Shown here piece after piece: positions 25,194 to 33,514 of a DNA stretch of 64,000 nt. The DNA lies in the NCBI RefSeq assembly GCF_025567315.1, contig NZ_JAOQJE010000013.1, positions 1 through 64,000 of the forward strand. The letters run 5' to 3'. The notes under the pieces are model-generated. The model made no database searches and had not been told where the DNA came from. It saw only the letters and a list, made by a program, of their open reading frames with translations. A program made the position numbers and the translations under genes. The number at the start of each line of letters is the position of its first letter. The stretch's first letter is position 1. The stretch is from Agathobaculum ammoniilyticum. GTDB taxonomy: Bacteria; Bacillota; Clostridia; Oscillospirales; Butyricicoccaceae.

Positions 25194-25916
25194 CTATCCT
25201 TTGGAGAACAGTTGGTCTTCCTCAATGATTCCTTTATGGCACGCCGCCCTTTCTATTTGGGTAAAAATCATCGACACGACTCGAAATACGTCACACAGAT
25301 AAAACTGATCGTATTGCTCCTCCTCCTGCTCCCACGCTTTATGAACAAACCGATTTCTTATTTTTCTTACTCTGCCCAAATACAACAATTCCTTCTGCAG
25401 CGTTTCTGTTAAATCGCACTGACAACACTCGCCTATTTTTTGAATATAAAACGCAATTTCGTTGGTTCCTTTCTGTTTCTTTCCCAAAGGAATCGAACAT
25501 ACCTCACAAAACCATTGTGCAATTTCATTGAGCGAGGACTCCAAATATGAAAGAAGCAACAGCAGCATTGTATTTTTGTTAATATCGTGGGAAAGATTTT
25601 CCCAAGTAGTCACTGGCGAAAACATATATGCCGGATCAAAAAAAACGTCCAGTTCTTCCACCGTGTATTCCCTTTGGCGCCGGTAACCCTTTACCAATTC
25701 AAACCGGCCTTCCGACTCAGCAATCAGCGCCTTTAATTTGTTCTCAAGCTGGCATAATACAAACAGGCAGTAATCATTTATTTCTGCCAGTTCTTCTTCA
25801 TATTTGACAAAAGGATATACCGAACTGACACTAAAAAACAAAAAATATCGTGCATTGTTATCACGATAAAATTCTAGGCTTTCTATCAGCCCTTCTTTGT
25901 CAAAATAAACTTTCAT
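25194..25916 (-). CDS. HEPN-like protein of unknown function
   Basis: A 240-residue, helical, charged protein. I do not recognise a named family. The C-terminal third contains RKIRNRFVHKAW, which holds an R-N-x3-H pattern typical of the RNase site of HEPN domains. A helical stretch before it (LLLLLSYLESSLNEIAQWF) fits the first HEPN helix, where abortive-infection and RiboL-PSP-like proteins have a similar pattern. The start at 25916 has a weak GGGAAA site. Its DNA is visibly more AT-rich than both neighbours, as for a gene acquired later. No partner antitoxin gene is adjacent. Possible role: RNA cleavage in defence or stress; unproven. Confidence 0.5.
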   Translation of the reverse strand: MKVYFDKEGLIESLEFYRDNNARYFLFFSVSSVYPFVKYEEELAEINDYCLFVLCQLENKLKALIAESEGRFELVKGYRRQREYTVEELDVFFDPAYMFSPVTTWENLSHDINKNTMLLLLLSYLESSLNEIAQWFCEVCSIPLGKKQKGTNEIAFYIQKIGECCQCDLTETLQKELLYLGRVRKIRNRFVHKAWEQEEEQYDQFYLCDVFRVVSMIFTQIERAACHKGIIEEDQLFSKG

Positions 25917-25960
25917 AGCTTTTCCCTTTTGGTGCAAAGCGAAAGCCCCTCTTTCCGTTT

Positions 25961-27313
25961 TCATCGTTGCAGCAGGCATACCGTCTCCACATGGCTCGTC
26001 CTCGGGAACATGTCAAACGCCTGCGCCCTTTCCAGCCAATAACCTGCGCCGCACAGCTCCGCAACGTCGCGGGCGAGCGTGGCCGGATCGCAGGATACAT
26101 ACACCACACGCGGCGGCAGCATCTTCAGGATCGCGTCTCGCGCTACTTCGTCCAAGCCCTTTCGAGGCGGGTCGACAACCAGCACATCGATGCCGCGTCC
26201 GGCAAGCTGCCGCGCCGCCTGCCCTGCGTCCGCACACAGGAATTCCACGTTTTCCATTCCGTTCCGCGCCGCGTTCCTTTTGGCATTCTCCACCGCTTCC
26301 GGCACGATCTCCACACCGATCACGGTTTTCGCCCGTTCCGCCAGCGTCAGCGTGATCGTCCCCGCGCCACAGTACAGGTCCAGCACGGTTTCCTCTCCCA
26401 TCAACCCCGCAAAGTCCGCCGCACACGCGTACAGACGCTCGGCCTGGGCATGGTTAACCTGATAAAACGCCTCGGGCGAAAGCAGGAAGGAGTGTCCGCA
26501 AAGCCGGTCCTCCAACATGGCCTCCCCCCACAGCACATCGGTCCGGTCGCCGAGTATTACGTTGTCGCCGCGCTGGTTGTGGTTAAGCAAAATACCGGTC
26601 AGCGCCGGCTCGCTTTCACGCAGGCGGCTCACGAGTACCTCCAGCGCGGGCATCTTGCGTGTCGCCGTAATCAGTGTCAACTGGCTCTCGCCGCTCTTTT
26701 CGCCTACACGGACGTAAATATGCCGCACCGCACCGCGGTTTGCACCGTAATCATACGGCGGCACGTCAAACTCCTGCATCCAGGAGCGTACAACCGCAGC
26801 AATGCGGTCGGCTGTTTCCGACTGGATCAGGCAGCGCTCGACCGGCACGATTTCGTGGCTGCGCGACCGATAAAAGCCGGTGACGATACCGCCCTCCTTA
26901 TCCCGTCCGACCGGATACTGCGCCTTGTTCCGGTAATGCACGGTAGCGGGCGCGCCGGTAATGCCAAGCAGCTTGCTTCCGTCCTGCCCGCCGATACGAG
27001 TCAGCGCGTCGCGCACCTTTTTCCCCTTCGCACGCAGCTCCTCCTCGTAGGTGATGTGCTGGTAACAGCAGCCCCCGCACCGTCCCGCCGCCGGACAGGC
27101 AGGTTCTATGCGCGTGCCGGAAGGCGCAACCAGCTTTTCCACACGGCCAAACGCAACGTTTTTCGTCACCTTGACAAGCCGCACGTCACACTGGTCGCCC
27201 ACGGCGGTGCGCGGGACAAACACCGCGCGTCCCCCGATTTTGGCGAACCCCGTGCCATCCGCGGTATAATCGCTGATCTGGCAGCGATAAATTTTATTTT
27301 TAATAAGCTCCAT
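25961..27313 (-). CDS. 23S rRNA (uracil-5-)-methyltransferase, RlmCD/RumA type
   Basis: A 450-residue SAM-dependent methyltransferase that makes 5-methyluridine in 23S rRNA. It begins with a TRAM-like RNA-binding domain (YRCQISDYTADGTGFAKIGGR), then four Cys for an iron-sulfur cluster (CPAAGRCGGCCYQH plus an earlier or later Cys), the SAM motif VLDLYCGAGTITL, the DPPRKG loop, and the nucleophile Cys in VVYVSCDPATLARD. Gram-positive relatives include RlmCD, which modifies two uridines; which sites are modified here is not readable. Normal length, good ribosome site (AGGAGCG). Confidence 0.93.
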   Translation of the reverse strand: MELIKNKIYRCQISDYTADGTGFAKIGGRAVFVPRTAVGDQCDVRLVKVTKNVAFGRVEKLVAPSGTRIEPACPAAGRCGGCCYQHITYEEELRAKGKKVRDALTRIGGQDGSKLLGITGAPATVHYRNKAQYPVGRDKEGGIVTGFYRSRSHEIVPVERCLIQSETADRIAAVVRSWMQEFDVPPYDYGANRGAVRHIYVRVGEKSGESQLTLITATRKMPALEVLVSRLRESEPALTGILLNHNQRGDNVILGDRTDVLWGEAMLEDRLCGHSFLLSPEAFYQVNHAQAERLYACAADFAGLMGEETVLDLYCGAGTITLTLAERAKTVIGVEIVPEAVENAKRNAARNGMENVEFLCADAGQAARQLAGRGIDVLVVDPPRKGLDEVARDAILKMLPPRVVYVSCDPATLARDVAELCGAGYWLERAQAFDMFPRTSHVETVCLLQR

Positions 27314-27396
27314 TCCTCACGGCGCTCCTTTTTCCGGTTTGTATCCGTATTATATCATGCTTCCGGCACATACTGCAATCGAAAGGAGCGGTACGA

Positions 27397-27624
27397 ATGG
27401 AACGAAATGAAAAGAAAAAGCGCGTCTCCGCGGATATCCCCTTTTCTTTCCTCAATGAGATGGGACACAACACCCGCGCGATGGAGCGGTTCTTCGATCT
27501 GCCGCGGGAAACGCAGGAGACGCTGACCGACGCGGTTTCCATTGCGGACGACCCGAACGAGCGGTCCGAGCAGGCGCTCAAGTCCTTGGCCAACGGCGGC
27601 GAGGGCTACTGCGAGCGGTTTTAA
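27397..27624 (+). CDS. Small uncharacterised acidic protein
   Basis: A 75-residue soluble protein with a clear GGAG ribosome site: basic start (ERNEKKKRVSADIP), then PFSFLNEMGHNTRAMERFFDL and a mostly helical acidic remainder. I recognise no family. It is monocistronic with its own strong terminator, divergent from the rRNA methyltransferase, so it is probably a genuine small gene. Confidence 0.6.
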   Translation: MERNEKKKRVSADIPFSFLNEMGHNTRAMERFFDLPRETQETLTDAVSIADDPNERSEQALKSLANGGEGYCERF

Positions 27625-27664
27625 AAAGCAGAAAAGCGTCCATACGGACGCTTTTCTGCTTTTT
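27623..27664. terminator. Strong bidirectional terminator
   Basis: AAAAAGCAGAAAAGCGTCC pairs with its complement across a 3-base loop (27623-27664), with T runs both ways. It serves the small gene and the convergent protease gene. Confidence 0.9.
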
Positions 27665-27679
27665 GTTCTGTTTTTCCTC

Positions 27680-30600
27680 TTATTCTCCCTGATTCATCGC
27701 AGAAAGGCGCTGCAAAATCAAGGTGATCTCCTGCGCGGTGATCGGCTCCTCCGGCCGGAAACGGCCGTCCCCATCCCCTTGAAGGATGTTTTGCGCCGCC
27801 ATTTTTTCAATCGCCGCCTGCGCCCAATAGCCTTGATATACATCGGTAAACACGGGCGCCCCCGCTGTGGAATCGCTGTCGGACAGCGTGGAAGCGATCA
27901 CGCAGAATTCCGCGCGGGTAAGGAGCGCGTCCGGCTGATAGCTGCCATCCGCATAGCCGTTCAGCAGGCCGCGGTCGTGCAGCCGCGCCAGCGCAGCCGC
28001 GTGCGCACTGTCTGGGCTTACATCTGCAAACCGCGCCAGCTCGGGCTGCTCCACCGCAGTCTGATCGGTCAGGCTGTCCGCCAGCAGCACCGCCGCCTCC
28101 CCGCGCGTGACCGGCGCCGTATCATCCGACCTTGGGATATTCGTCTTGAGCAGCGGCGTGACCTTGCCTGTGGCCGCATCCACCCGCGCGGCAAACGGAA
28201 ACTGTACGTTTTTTCCCGCCGCCCTGGTCGTCTGCGCAAATACGCGGTTCTGTGCGACCATGGCTTCCAGCTCATCCGCGCAGGCCTTCAGGTCGTCCTC
28301 GGTCAGGGAAAGGATCGCCGCGCGTTCCGCCGCATAATCCGCCTGGGTGTGTCCGGACCGTGCCAGGCCCAAGCCGCTTGCCCGCGACCATTCCGCGTCC
28401 ATGTCAAAGGTGTTGACCGCATTTACCTGAAAGCCCGCCAGCTCGCTCGGCGCAAGCTGCATCGACCGCAGGTAATCCGCCGCCCCGCGGAACACCGCCA
28501 CCGCCTCGTCCACGCTCACGCCGCCTGACGAAACCATGGTAACGCCGTTTGCATCGAACAGCAGGCTCGCGCCATAGGCGCCGCGCTTGTCGCGCAGCTC
28601 CGGCAGCATGTATTTCGCAGTCAGCAGCGGCCCCAGCACATCGTAAACCGCCATATTTTCCGGCGGCGTGCGGAACTGGCCGGTCAGCATGACATGGTTG
28701 GCGTCCTGCGTGTTTGAGGATACCACAAGCGCGCTCGGCCATCCGCCGGAAATCCATTCGCAGGAGGATATGCCTGTTCCCGCGGGCAGCGCCGCGACAA
28801 ATGCCGCAGCCGCGCGCCGGAACGCTTCAAAATCCGCGCGGCTTCCGGTAAACTCCGCGACCACCCCTGTGCGCTGAAGTACACGCTCCAGCAGGGTGCG
28901 CATCTGTTCGAGCAGCGCGGCGTCCCCGCCCTCGTTTGCCGCCGCTTCCTCAATAAACGCCTTATAAGACATAGACGAGCCGACAAACCCCGCCGGAACG
29001 CGGTCCATGAAGCGGTTTGCCTGGGTGCTGGATTGTAGCATCATGCTGTATTCATAGTAATACGGATCCCGATATTGTGCGCGCAGGCTGTCTCTCCGTT
29101 CGGTCAGAAAGGTACGGAACGCAGCCGCATCCGCTAACGGCTGCCCGCGCAGCAGCTCTGCCGCCGCCTGTACCGCATCCGCGGCCTTTCCGGCTTCCAC
29201 ACCGCCACCGAGGGCGAATGCAGGCTGAAGCGTATCCGGTGCGTCATACCGTTCGCCCGAAGACATTCCGGTATAAAGGGACAGCCCTGCCTCCTCGAAC
29301 TGATCGTTCAGATATTCGCACAGCAGGCACCATACGGAGGCTTCCTCCTGCCGAAGTTCGATTGGGAAATAAAGAGAAAATGCCGGCGCTTCCGTATCCG
29401 TCGCCTCATTGAAATACCAGGTCACGCCATCCGTGGTTTGGCTCGTCTGTTCCATGGAAAACGGGTCCTCTGAAAAGGCGTTCAGGTCGAGTGTGGGAAG
29501 TTTGGCGAGTACCGCTGGATCATCCGGCTGGTCCAGCCAAGCATTAAACGCCTCGGTGTCCCGCTTCACCTGCTCCAATCCGGCCGCGTCCAGCCGCGGT
29601 TCGGGGATGGAGTGCTTAGCCGCGCCATTGCCGGAGATGACGATTGTTTGGAACTTGCTGTCCCTCAATTCTGCCGCAAGCGACTTAAAATATGACATAT
29701 CCTGTCGCAAATCCGCAATAACGTCCGATCGGTCGATGCAAGCGAAGGGGTCCCCCGCATAGGTGAAGCCCATAAACACCTCTTCCCGTGCAAACTGCTG
29801 CGCTTTCTGCTGCTGGTCAAGCGCTTCGTCCAGTAACGCGGTTGGGAAGCCGTTTTGCGCCGCATCCTCCAGCAGCTTTTGGAATACCGAAACCACCTCA
29901 TCCTTTTGCTCCACCGGCACCTCGGACAGTATCACGCCGACATTGTAGATGCCGCCCGCATTGCCGCCCACCGTATAGGGCAGCGCCTCGGGGAACGCCT
30001 CGCCAAGCTGCCGCTGCAGACAGGTCAGCATCGCGCCCCAGGCCTCCATCTTCCCTGTATCCAGGATGCTCGGCCCATGCGCCATAAAGCCGATGTCCAC
30101 CGTCTGCGTGGAACCGGTCACATTATACTCCTGTACGATCTGCGCTTGCGCGATCGGCTGTGCTTGGATGGTCACAGCCGGCGTTTCACCTTTGTCTGTT
30201 TTATTCAAATATCCATCCAGCATTTTGAGCGTTTTACCGATATCCTGCTTTCCCGCCGTATATACCAGCATATTGGATGGGCGGTAATAGGTGTCGTATA
30301 CCCACATGACGTCCTCATAGGTCAGGTCAAGCAGCTCCGGTATCGCGCCGCCGGAATCAAATGTTGCTGGGGAGTCGCCATAGAGGTTTTCATACAGCTT
30401 ATCGGATACAAAATCTAGCGAATTCTGGTCTGTATCCAGGCTTTTCAGCCGCAGCTCGCTGTACACAATACCGTTATATCGCGCTTTTCCGTCCGAATAT
30501 TCGATGCGGATACCCTGCTGCTTGAAAATATTCGGCTCGCTGCGCAGCAGCGGGAACAGCACACACGTCGTATAAATATCCGCGAGATTATAAAAGTCTT

Positions 30601-31009
30601 GCTCCGCCTCGGTGCGGAAAACATAGGTGGTATAATCCTCGCTCGTATACGCGTTCAGTTCCTGCGCGACCGAGCTGTTGCGCAGAATATGCATCAGGTC
30701 ATTGAGAGGATATTGCTCGCTTCCGTTGAGCAGGGAATGCTCCAGAACATGGTTCGCGCCCTTGCTGTCCTCCGGCGGGGTTCGGAAGCCGATCGCGAAC
30801 TCGCGCGTTTCGCTGCCGTTTTCCAGCCAGACGACCTGTGCGCCCGTATCCGTATGCCGGAGCAGATGGTATGTTCCTTCGCCTGTACCCTGCGTTTTTA
30901 CCTCGGTAAACCCGTGCTGCCCGTATCTGCCCGCCGCGGCCGCCTCCGCCGGCACGAGCGGCAGCAGGAGCGCAAGCACTGTTGCGAATGCCGCCAACCG
31001 TTTTTTCAT
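27680..31009 (-). CDS. Secreted M16 (insulinase/PreP-like) metalloprotease with C-terminal SLH domains
   Basis: A 1109-residue surface protein. A signal peptide (MKKRLAAFATVLALLLPLVPAEA) leads into an M16C peptidase like presequence protease. The inverted zinc motif HxxEH is HVLEH in GANHVLEHSLLNGS, and the third ligand Glu is in NGIVYSELRLKSLD. Catalytic and inactive M16 halves follow up to ~residue 950. The last ~150 residues contain two to three SLH repeats (FADVSPDSAHAAALARLHDRG, FTDVYQGYWAQAAIEKMAAQ) that bind pyruvylated wall polymer. M16 enzymes cut unfolded peptides inside a closed chamber, so a wall-anchored form would degrade peptides outside the cell. The ATG at 31009 has AGGTG at proper spacing. 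Confidence 0.9.
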   Translation of the reverse strand: MKKRLAAFATVLALLLPLVPAEAAAAGRYGQHGFTEVKTQGTGEGTYHLLRHTDTGAQVVWLENGSETREFAIGFRTPPEDSKGANHVLEHSLLNGSEQYPLNDLMHILRNSSVAQELNAYTSEDYTTYVFRTEAEQDFYNLADIYTTCVLFPLLRSEPNIFKQQGIRIEYSDGKARYNGIVYSELRLKSLDTDQNSLDFVSDKLYENLYGDSPATFDSGGAIPELLDLTYEDVMWVYDTYYRPSNMLVYTAGKQDIGKTLKMLDGYLNKTDKGETPAVTIQAQPIAQAQIVQEYNVTGSTQTVDIGFMAHGPSILDTGKMEAWGAMLTCLQRQLGEAFPEALPYTVGGNAGGIYNVGVILSEVPVEQKDEVVSVFQKLLEDAAQNGFPTALLDEALDQQQKAQQFAREEVFMGFTYAGDPFACIDRSDVIADLRQDMSYFKSLAAELRDSKFQTIVISGNGAAKHSIPEPRLDAAGLEQVKRDTEAFNAWLDQPDDPAVLAKLPTLDLNAFSEDPFSMEQTSQTTDGVTWYFNEATDTEAPAFSLYFPIELRQEEASVWCLLCEYLNDQFEEAGLSLYTGMSSGERYDAPDTLQPAFALGGGVEAGKAADAVQAAAELLRGQPLADAAAFRTFLTERRDSLRAQYRDPYYYEYSMMLQSSTQANRFMDRVPAGFVGSSMSYKAFIEEAAANEGGDAALLEQMRTLLERVLQRTGVVAEFTGSRADFEAFRRAAAAFVAALPAGTGISSCEWISGGWPSALVVSSNTQDANHVMLTGQFRTPPENMAVYDVLGPLLTAKYMLPELRDKRGAYGASLLFDANGVTMVSSGGVSVDEAVAVFRGAADYLRSMQLAPSELAGFQVNAVNTFDMDAEWSRASGLGLARSGHTQADYAAERAAILSLTEDDLKACADELEAMVAQNRVFAQTTRAAGKNVQFPFAARVDAATGKVTPLLKTNIPRSDDTAPVTRGEAAVLLADSLTDQTAVEQPELARFADVSPDSAHAAALARLHDRGLLNGYADGSYQPDALLTRAEFCVIASTLSDSDSTAGAPVFTDVYQGYWAQAAIEKMAAQNILQGDGDGRFRPEEPITAQEITLILQRLSAMNQGE

Positions 31010-31063
31010 GGGATACACCTCACCCTCGTGTATTATCTGTACTGTATGTAATAGTACAGCTAT

Positions 31064-31092
31064 ATATTAACAAACCGCTGCCGACTTGTCAA
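31064..31092 (-). promoter_or_regulatory. Promoter of the SLH-protease gene, inside a hairpin
   Basis: On the minus strand TTGACA (complement of 31087-31092), 17-base spacer, TAATAT (complement of 31064-31069). CAAACCGCTG (31071-31080) and CAGCGGTTTG (31093-31102) flank the -35, forming a 10-bp stem with the -35 in its loop; the stem may also end the upstream sigma/anti-sigma transcript. Confidence 0.7.
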
Positions 31093-31111
31093 CAGCGGTT
31101 TGCCTGTTTTT

Positions 31112-31894
31112 TTACGCCTCAATGACCTCCTGCGCCATCTGGAAGAAATCATCCATCGTCAGGCTGCCCGGGTCAAAGGTATAGATCGAATAAGCGATGT
31201 CACCCTCGATCCACGATACGCGGTAAAACACCTTTTCCTCACGCTCGTCCGAACCGTAAGCAATATTGATCTCGCCGCGATCGAATGCCGCCTGTTCCTC
31301 CGCCGTGGGCTGGCTGTTGCCATCAGCCGGCAAATAAATGCCCTTCATCTCGCGGTAGTGTACCTCGGTACCCGCCACCGTGCGTACCGTATCGTAGGGA
31401 GAGGTATACTCGCCTTCCTCCTGCACCGGATCAAAAGCCAATGTCAATTTTACGCCATCCTGCTCATAATCGAGCTGAATACCGGTAAACGAACCCAGAG
31501 TATGGTTGTTTTCGTCCCGTTTATCGGTCGTGCTCTCGTTACCCTTTTCAAAGACGAAGCCATTCGAGAATGACTCAACATATTTCGCTCCCGCTATATT
31601 TTCCTGCACATAGGCGGCTGTTTTTTCGAAATCCGTCCAGTTCTTATCCAGTCGGGTACTCGATCCCCAGCTTACAACGCCGCTGCCCGCGACCGCGCTG
31701 GTCACGGCAACTGCCGCCACCAGGCATACCGCTGCCAGACGCTTGCCCCATTTGGGCCGGCGGCGCAGTTCTGCGGGCGCTCCGCTCTTCAGCGCAAAAT
31801 CAATCCGTGTCTTCAGCTTGTCGGGCGCTTCCAGCCCCTCTGCACACTGCTTCATCGTCTCTCTGATCGTGCGGTCCATCTTCATTTCATCCAT
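31112..31894 (-). CDS. Anti-sigma factor-like membrane protein
   Basis: A 260-residue single-pass membrane protein. The N-terminal ~50 residues are cytoplasmic (TIRETMKQCAEGLEAPDKLKTRI), a hydrophobic helix follows (LAAVCLVAAVAVTSAVAGSGVV), and the rest is an extracellular domain of the DUF4367-like type (GIQLDYEQDGVKLTLAFDP, then GDIAYSIYTFDPGSLTMDDFFQMAQ). It overlaps the ECF sigma gene by 8 bases. This arrangement is that of a membrane anti-sigma that holds the sigma factor until an outside signal arrives. No classical zinc-binding anti-sigma motif is seen. Confidence 0.75.
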   Translation of the reverse strand: MDEMKMDRTIRETMKQCAEGLEAPDKLKTRIDFALKSGAPAELRRRPKWGKRLAAVCLVAAVAVTSAVAGSGVVSWGSSTRLDKNWTDFEKTAAYVQENIAGAKYVESFSNGFVFEKGNESTTDKRDENNHTLGSFTGIQLDYEQDGVKLTLAFDPVQEEGEYTSPYDTVRTVAGTEVHYREMKGIYLPADGNSQPTAEEQAAFDRGEINIAYGSDEREEKVFYRVSWIEGDIAYSIYTFDPGSLTMDDFFQMAQEVIEA

Positions 31895-32444
31895 TTATTG
31901 CAGCCTCCTTTGGCTTTCCCTCTTTTGCGGTCAGCGCCTGCCGCAGATGGCGGCGGGCGGAAAACAGGCGGGATTTTACCGTACCTTCGGTCACGCCCAG
32001 CGTGCATGCGATCTCCTTAACCGGAAGGTCGTCAAAGTAATACAGAATCGTCACGACGCGCCGCTTTTCATCCAGCGCATACAGCGCTTCATACAGCCGC
32101 CGCTGCTCGTCGGTGCGGAGTACGGCGGACAGCGCGCTTTCCGCCTCTCCGGTTTCAAAGAATTCCGCGACCGGTGTCTCGCGTTTGGTTTTCCGGCAGT
32201 ACTTCCACGCTGCCCGCGACAGCGTTTTCAGCAGCCACGGTCGGAATTTCGCACCGTCTTTCAGCGATCCGATCGACCGCGCGCAGATGACGAACGCCTC
32301 CTGCGTCAAATCTTCACCGTCCGCACGGTTTCCCGTAATCAGGCATGCGACGCGGTAGGCGTCGTTTTTATAGCGCGCATACAACTCGTCAAACGCCTGC
32401 ATATCGCCCCGCTGCATCCGGCGAACCAGTTCTTCATCGGTCAT
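31887..32444 (-). CDS. ECF-type RNA polymerase sigma factor
   Basis: A 185-residue sigma-70 family ECF factor. Region 2 is DAYRVACLITGNRADGEDLTQEAFV with the core-binding and -10 recognition residues; region 4 is KRRVVTILYYFDDLPVKEIACTLGVTEGTVKSRLFSARRHLR, the -35-reading helix-turn-helix. It lies first in a two-gene operon with its membrane anti-sigma. Two identical-layout promoter motifs (TGAACC, 17 bases, CTCTTATT) upstream are probably its own targets, giving positive autoregulation. Confidence 0.92.
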   Translation of the reverse strand: MTDEELVRRMQRGDMQAFDELYARYKNDAYRVACLITGNRADGEDLTQEAFVICARSIGSLKDGAKFRPWLLKTLSRAAWKYCRKTKRETPVAEFFETGEAESALSAVLRTDEQRRLYEALYALDEKRRVVTILYYFDDLPVKEIACTLGVTEGTVKSRLFSARRHLRQALTAKEGKPKEAAING

Positions 32445-32462
32445 GTTTGCAATGTCCTTTCT

Positions 32463-32502
32463 CCGTTTTCGGTGTACCTGATAATAAGAGCACCGAAAAC
32501 GG
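32463..32502. promoter_or_regulatory. 12-bp inverted repeat at the sigma promoter
   Basis: CCGTTTTCGGTG (32463-32474) and CACCGAAAACGG (32491-32502), perfect arms, 16-base centre. It spans the -10 and spacer of the proximal ECF promoter, so it may be an operator or an RNA hairpin. Confidence 0.55.
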
Positions 32503-32513
32503 CAATCGGTTCA
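32483..32513 (-). promoter_or_regulatory. Proximal ECF-type promoter
   Basis: On the minus strand TGAACC (complement of 32508-32513), exactly 17 bases, CTCTTATT (complement of 32483-32490), then ATCAGGTACACC. The TGAACC -35 resembles known ECF -35 motifs. It lies about 40 bases before the sigma gene. Confidence 0.6.
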
Positions 32514-32559
32514 AAAAATTTTTTTAGGTTTATGCGCCGCCTGTTTTGGTACACCTGTC

Positions 32560-32590
32560 AATAAGAGCCGGCCTCCTGCCGTTTGGTTCA
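32560..32590 (-). promoter_or_regulatory. Distal ECF-type promoter, copy of the proximal one
   Basis: TGAACC (complement of 32585-32590), again exactly 17 bases, CTCTTATT (complement of 32560-32567), then GACAGGTGTACC. The spacers differ in sequence, so only the contact elements are conserved. Confidence 0.6.
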
Positions 32591-32599
32591 AAAAAAAAC

Positions 32600-32844
32600 G
32601 CGAGCCAGGTCGCTGGCCGTGCGGCGCGGCCCCTTTCCCTGATATGACTATACTATACCCGAAATCAGACGCGGAGGAAAGTCCCTGCCACCCGCTGCGC
32701 GGATATTTTTCACGGCTCCCGCTTTCTATCGTGCATCATATCGGCACTCTAAAAAGACTATTTATTCATTTTTATAAAAACAAGACCGATATTCGCAAAA
32801 AACATCTCTATTCTACGTTTTCAGCGTCAAACCGTGCGCAAATA
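32600..32844. other. Intergenic stretch, no gene seen
   Basis: AT-rich sequence with no convincing ORF or RNA. A GGAGGAAAGTCC string at 32673-32684 resembles an RNase P core motif but nothing else of that RNA is present. Confidence 0.5.
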
Positions 32845-32869
32845 AAAAGCAGCCTTTCCGGCTGCTTTT
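32845..32869 (-). terminator. Terminator of the purine operon
   Basis: AAAAGCAGCC (32845-32854), 5-base loop, GGCTGCTTTT (32860-32869), T-rich end on the minus strand, 60 bases after the last gene. Confidence 0.85.
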
Positions 32870-32931
32870 GCTTTGTGGTTCTCTTTTCGCGCGGTTTCTC
32901 CGCGTTTATCCGATGTTTTGCGGCAGCCGTT

Positions 32932-33456
32932 TCAGCCCAGCTTGGGGAACAGCTCCTGATCGATCACCGCGTCAAGCGTCATACCTGCGTAAGCGATCTG
33001 GGCTAGCCCGTCGATGAACCGCGTGACCGCTGCCAGCAGCACGGAAATATTATCCGCAATAAACGGGATGATCTTTTCCAGCTTCAGCGAGCCATCCACT
33101 AAGGTATTGTGCTTCAGGTAGATCTGCCCCGCCTGCTCAAAAAAGCCGAACGCACCCAGCGCGCAGAAATCGTTGCAGTAGACGCACGCCTTGCGAAGCT
33201 GCGTCTCATGCGTATCCGGCGCGCCCTGGAACAGTGTGACGAAAAACTGCAGCAGCCCCATATCCTCCGCCGGAAGCTGCATCGGGATAAAGCAGCATTC
33301 TATCACAACGTCCTTGGCCACTTTGCCCTGACGCATAGCCTCGCACCGCAGCAGCGTCGGCGCGCCCTCCTGCCGCATTACCTCCGCGCGGAACCCGTTC
33401 TGATTCAGCACATCGGACATACAGCTCAATATCTGTTCCTGTTGCTCTATTTTCAT
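32932..33456 (-). CDS. Uncharacterised protein at the end of the purine operon
   Basis: A 174-residue soluble alpha/beta protein. I recognise no definite family. The N-terminal helix followed by strands (MKIEQQEQILSCMSDVLNQNG, then VIECCFIPMQLP, then QIYLKHNTLVDGSLKLEKIIPFIADNISVL) has the look of YbjN/type III chaperone-like folds, which is only a resemblance. The start at 33456 has an AGGAGA site; the longer frame upstream has none. It follows purD by 59 bases and ends before the operon terminator. Confidence 0.6.
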   Translation of the reverse strand: MKIEQQEQILSCMSDVLNQNGFRAEVMRQEGAPTLLRCEAMRQGKVAKDVVIECCFIPMQLPAEDMGLLQFFVTLFQGAPDTHETQLRKACVYCNDFCALGAFGFFEQAGQIYLKHNTLVDGSLKLEKIIPFIADNISVLLAAVTRFIDGLAQIAYAGMTLDAVIDQELFPKLG

Positions 33457-33514
33457 ATTCCTATATCTCTCCTTATGGAACACGGCGCGGACTCCCTGCC
33501 GCGCCGTGCATCGC

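Noticed and set aside
25967..27526. 519-codon plus-strand ORF opposite the RNA methyltransferase gene.
   Set aside because: Antisense of a clear methyltransferase, His/Arg-rich composition and no ribosome site.
32673..32684. GGAGGAAAGTCC resembles a conserved RNase P RNA segment.
   Set aside because: No other conserved RNase P regions or pairing are present in the 250 bases around it.
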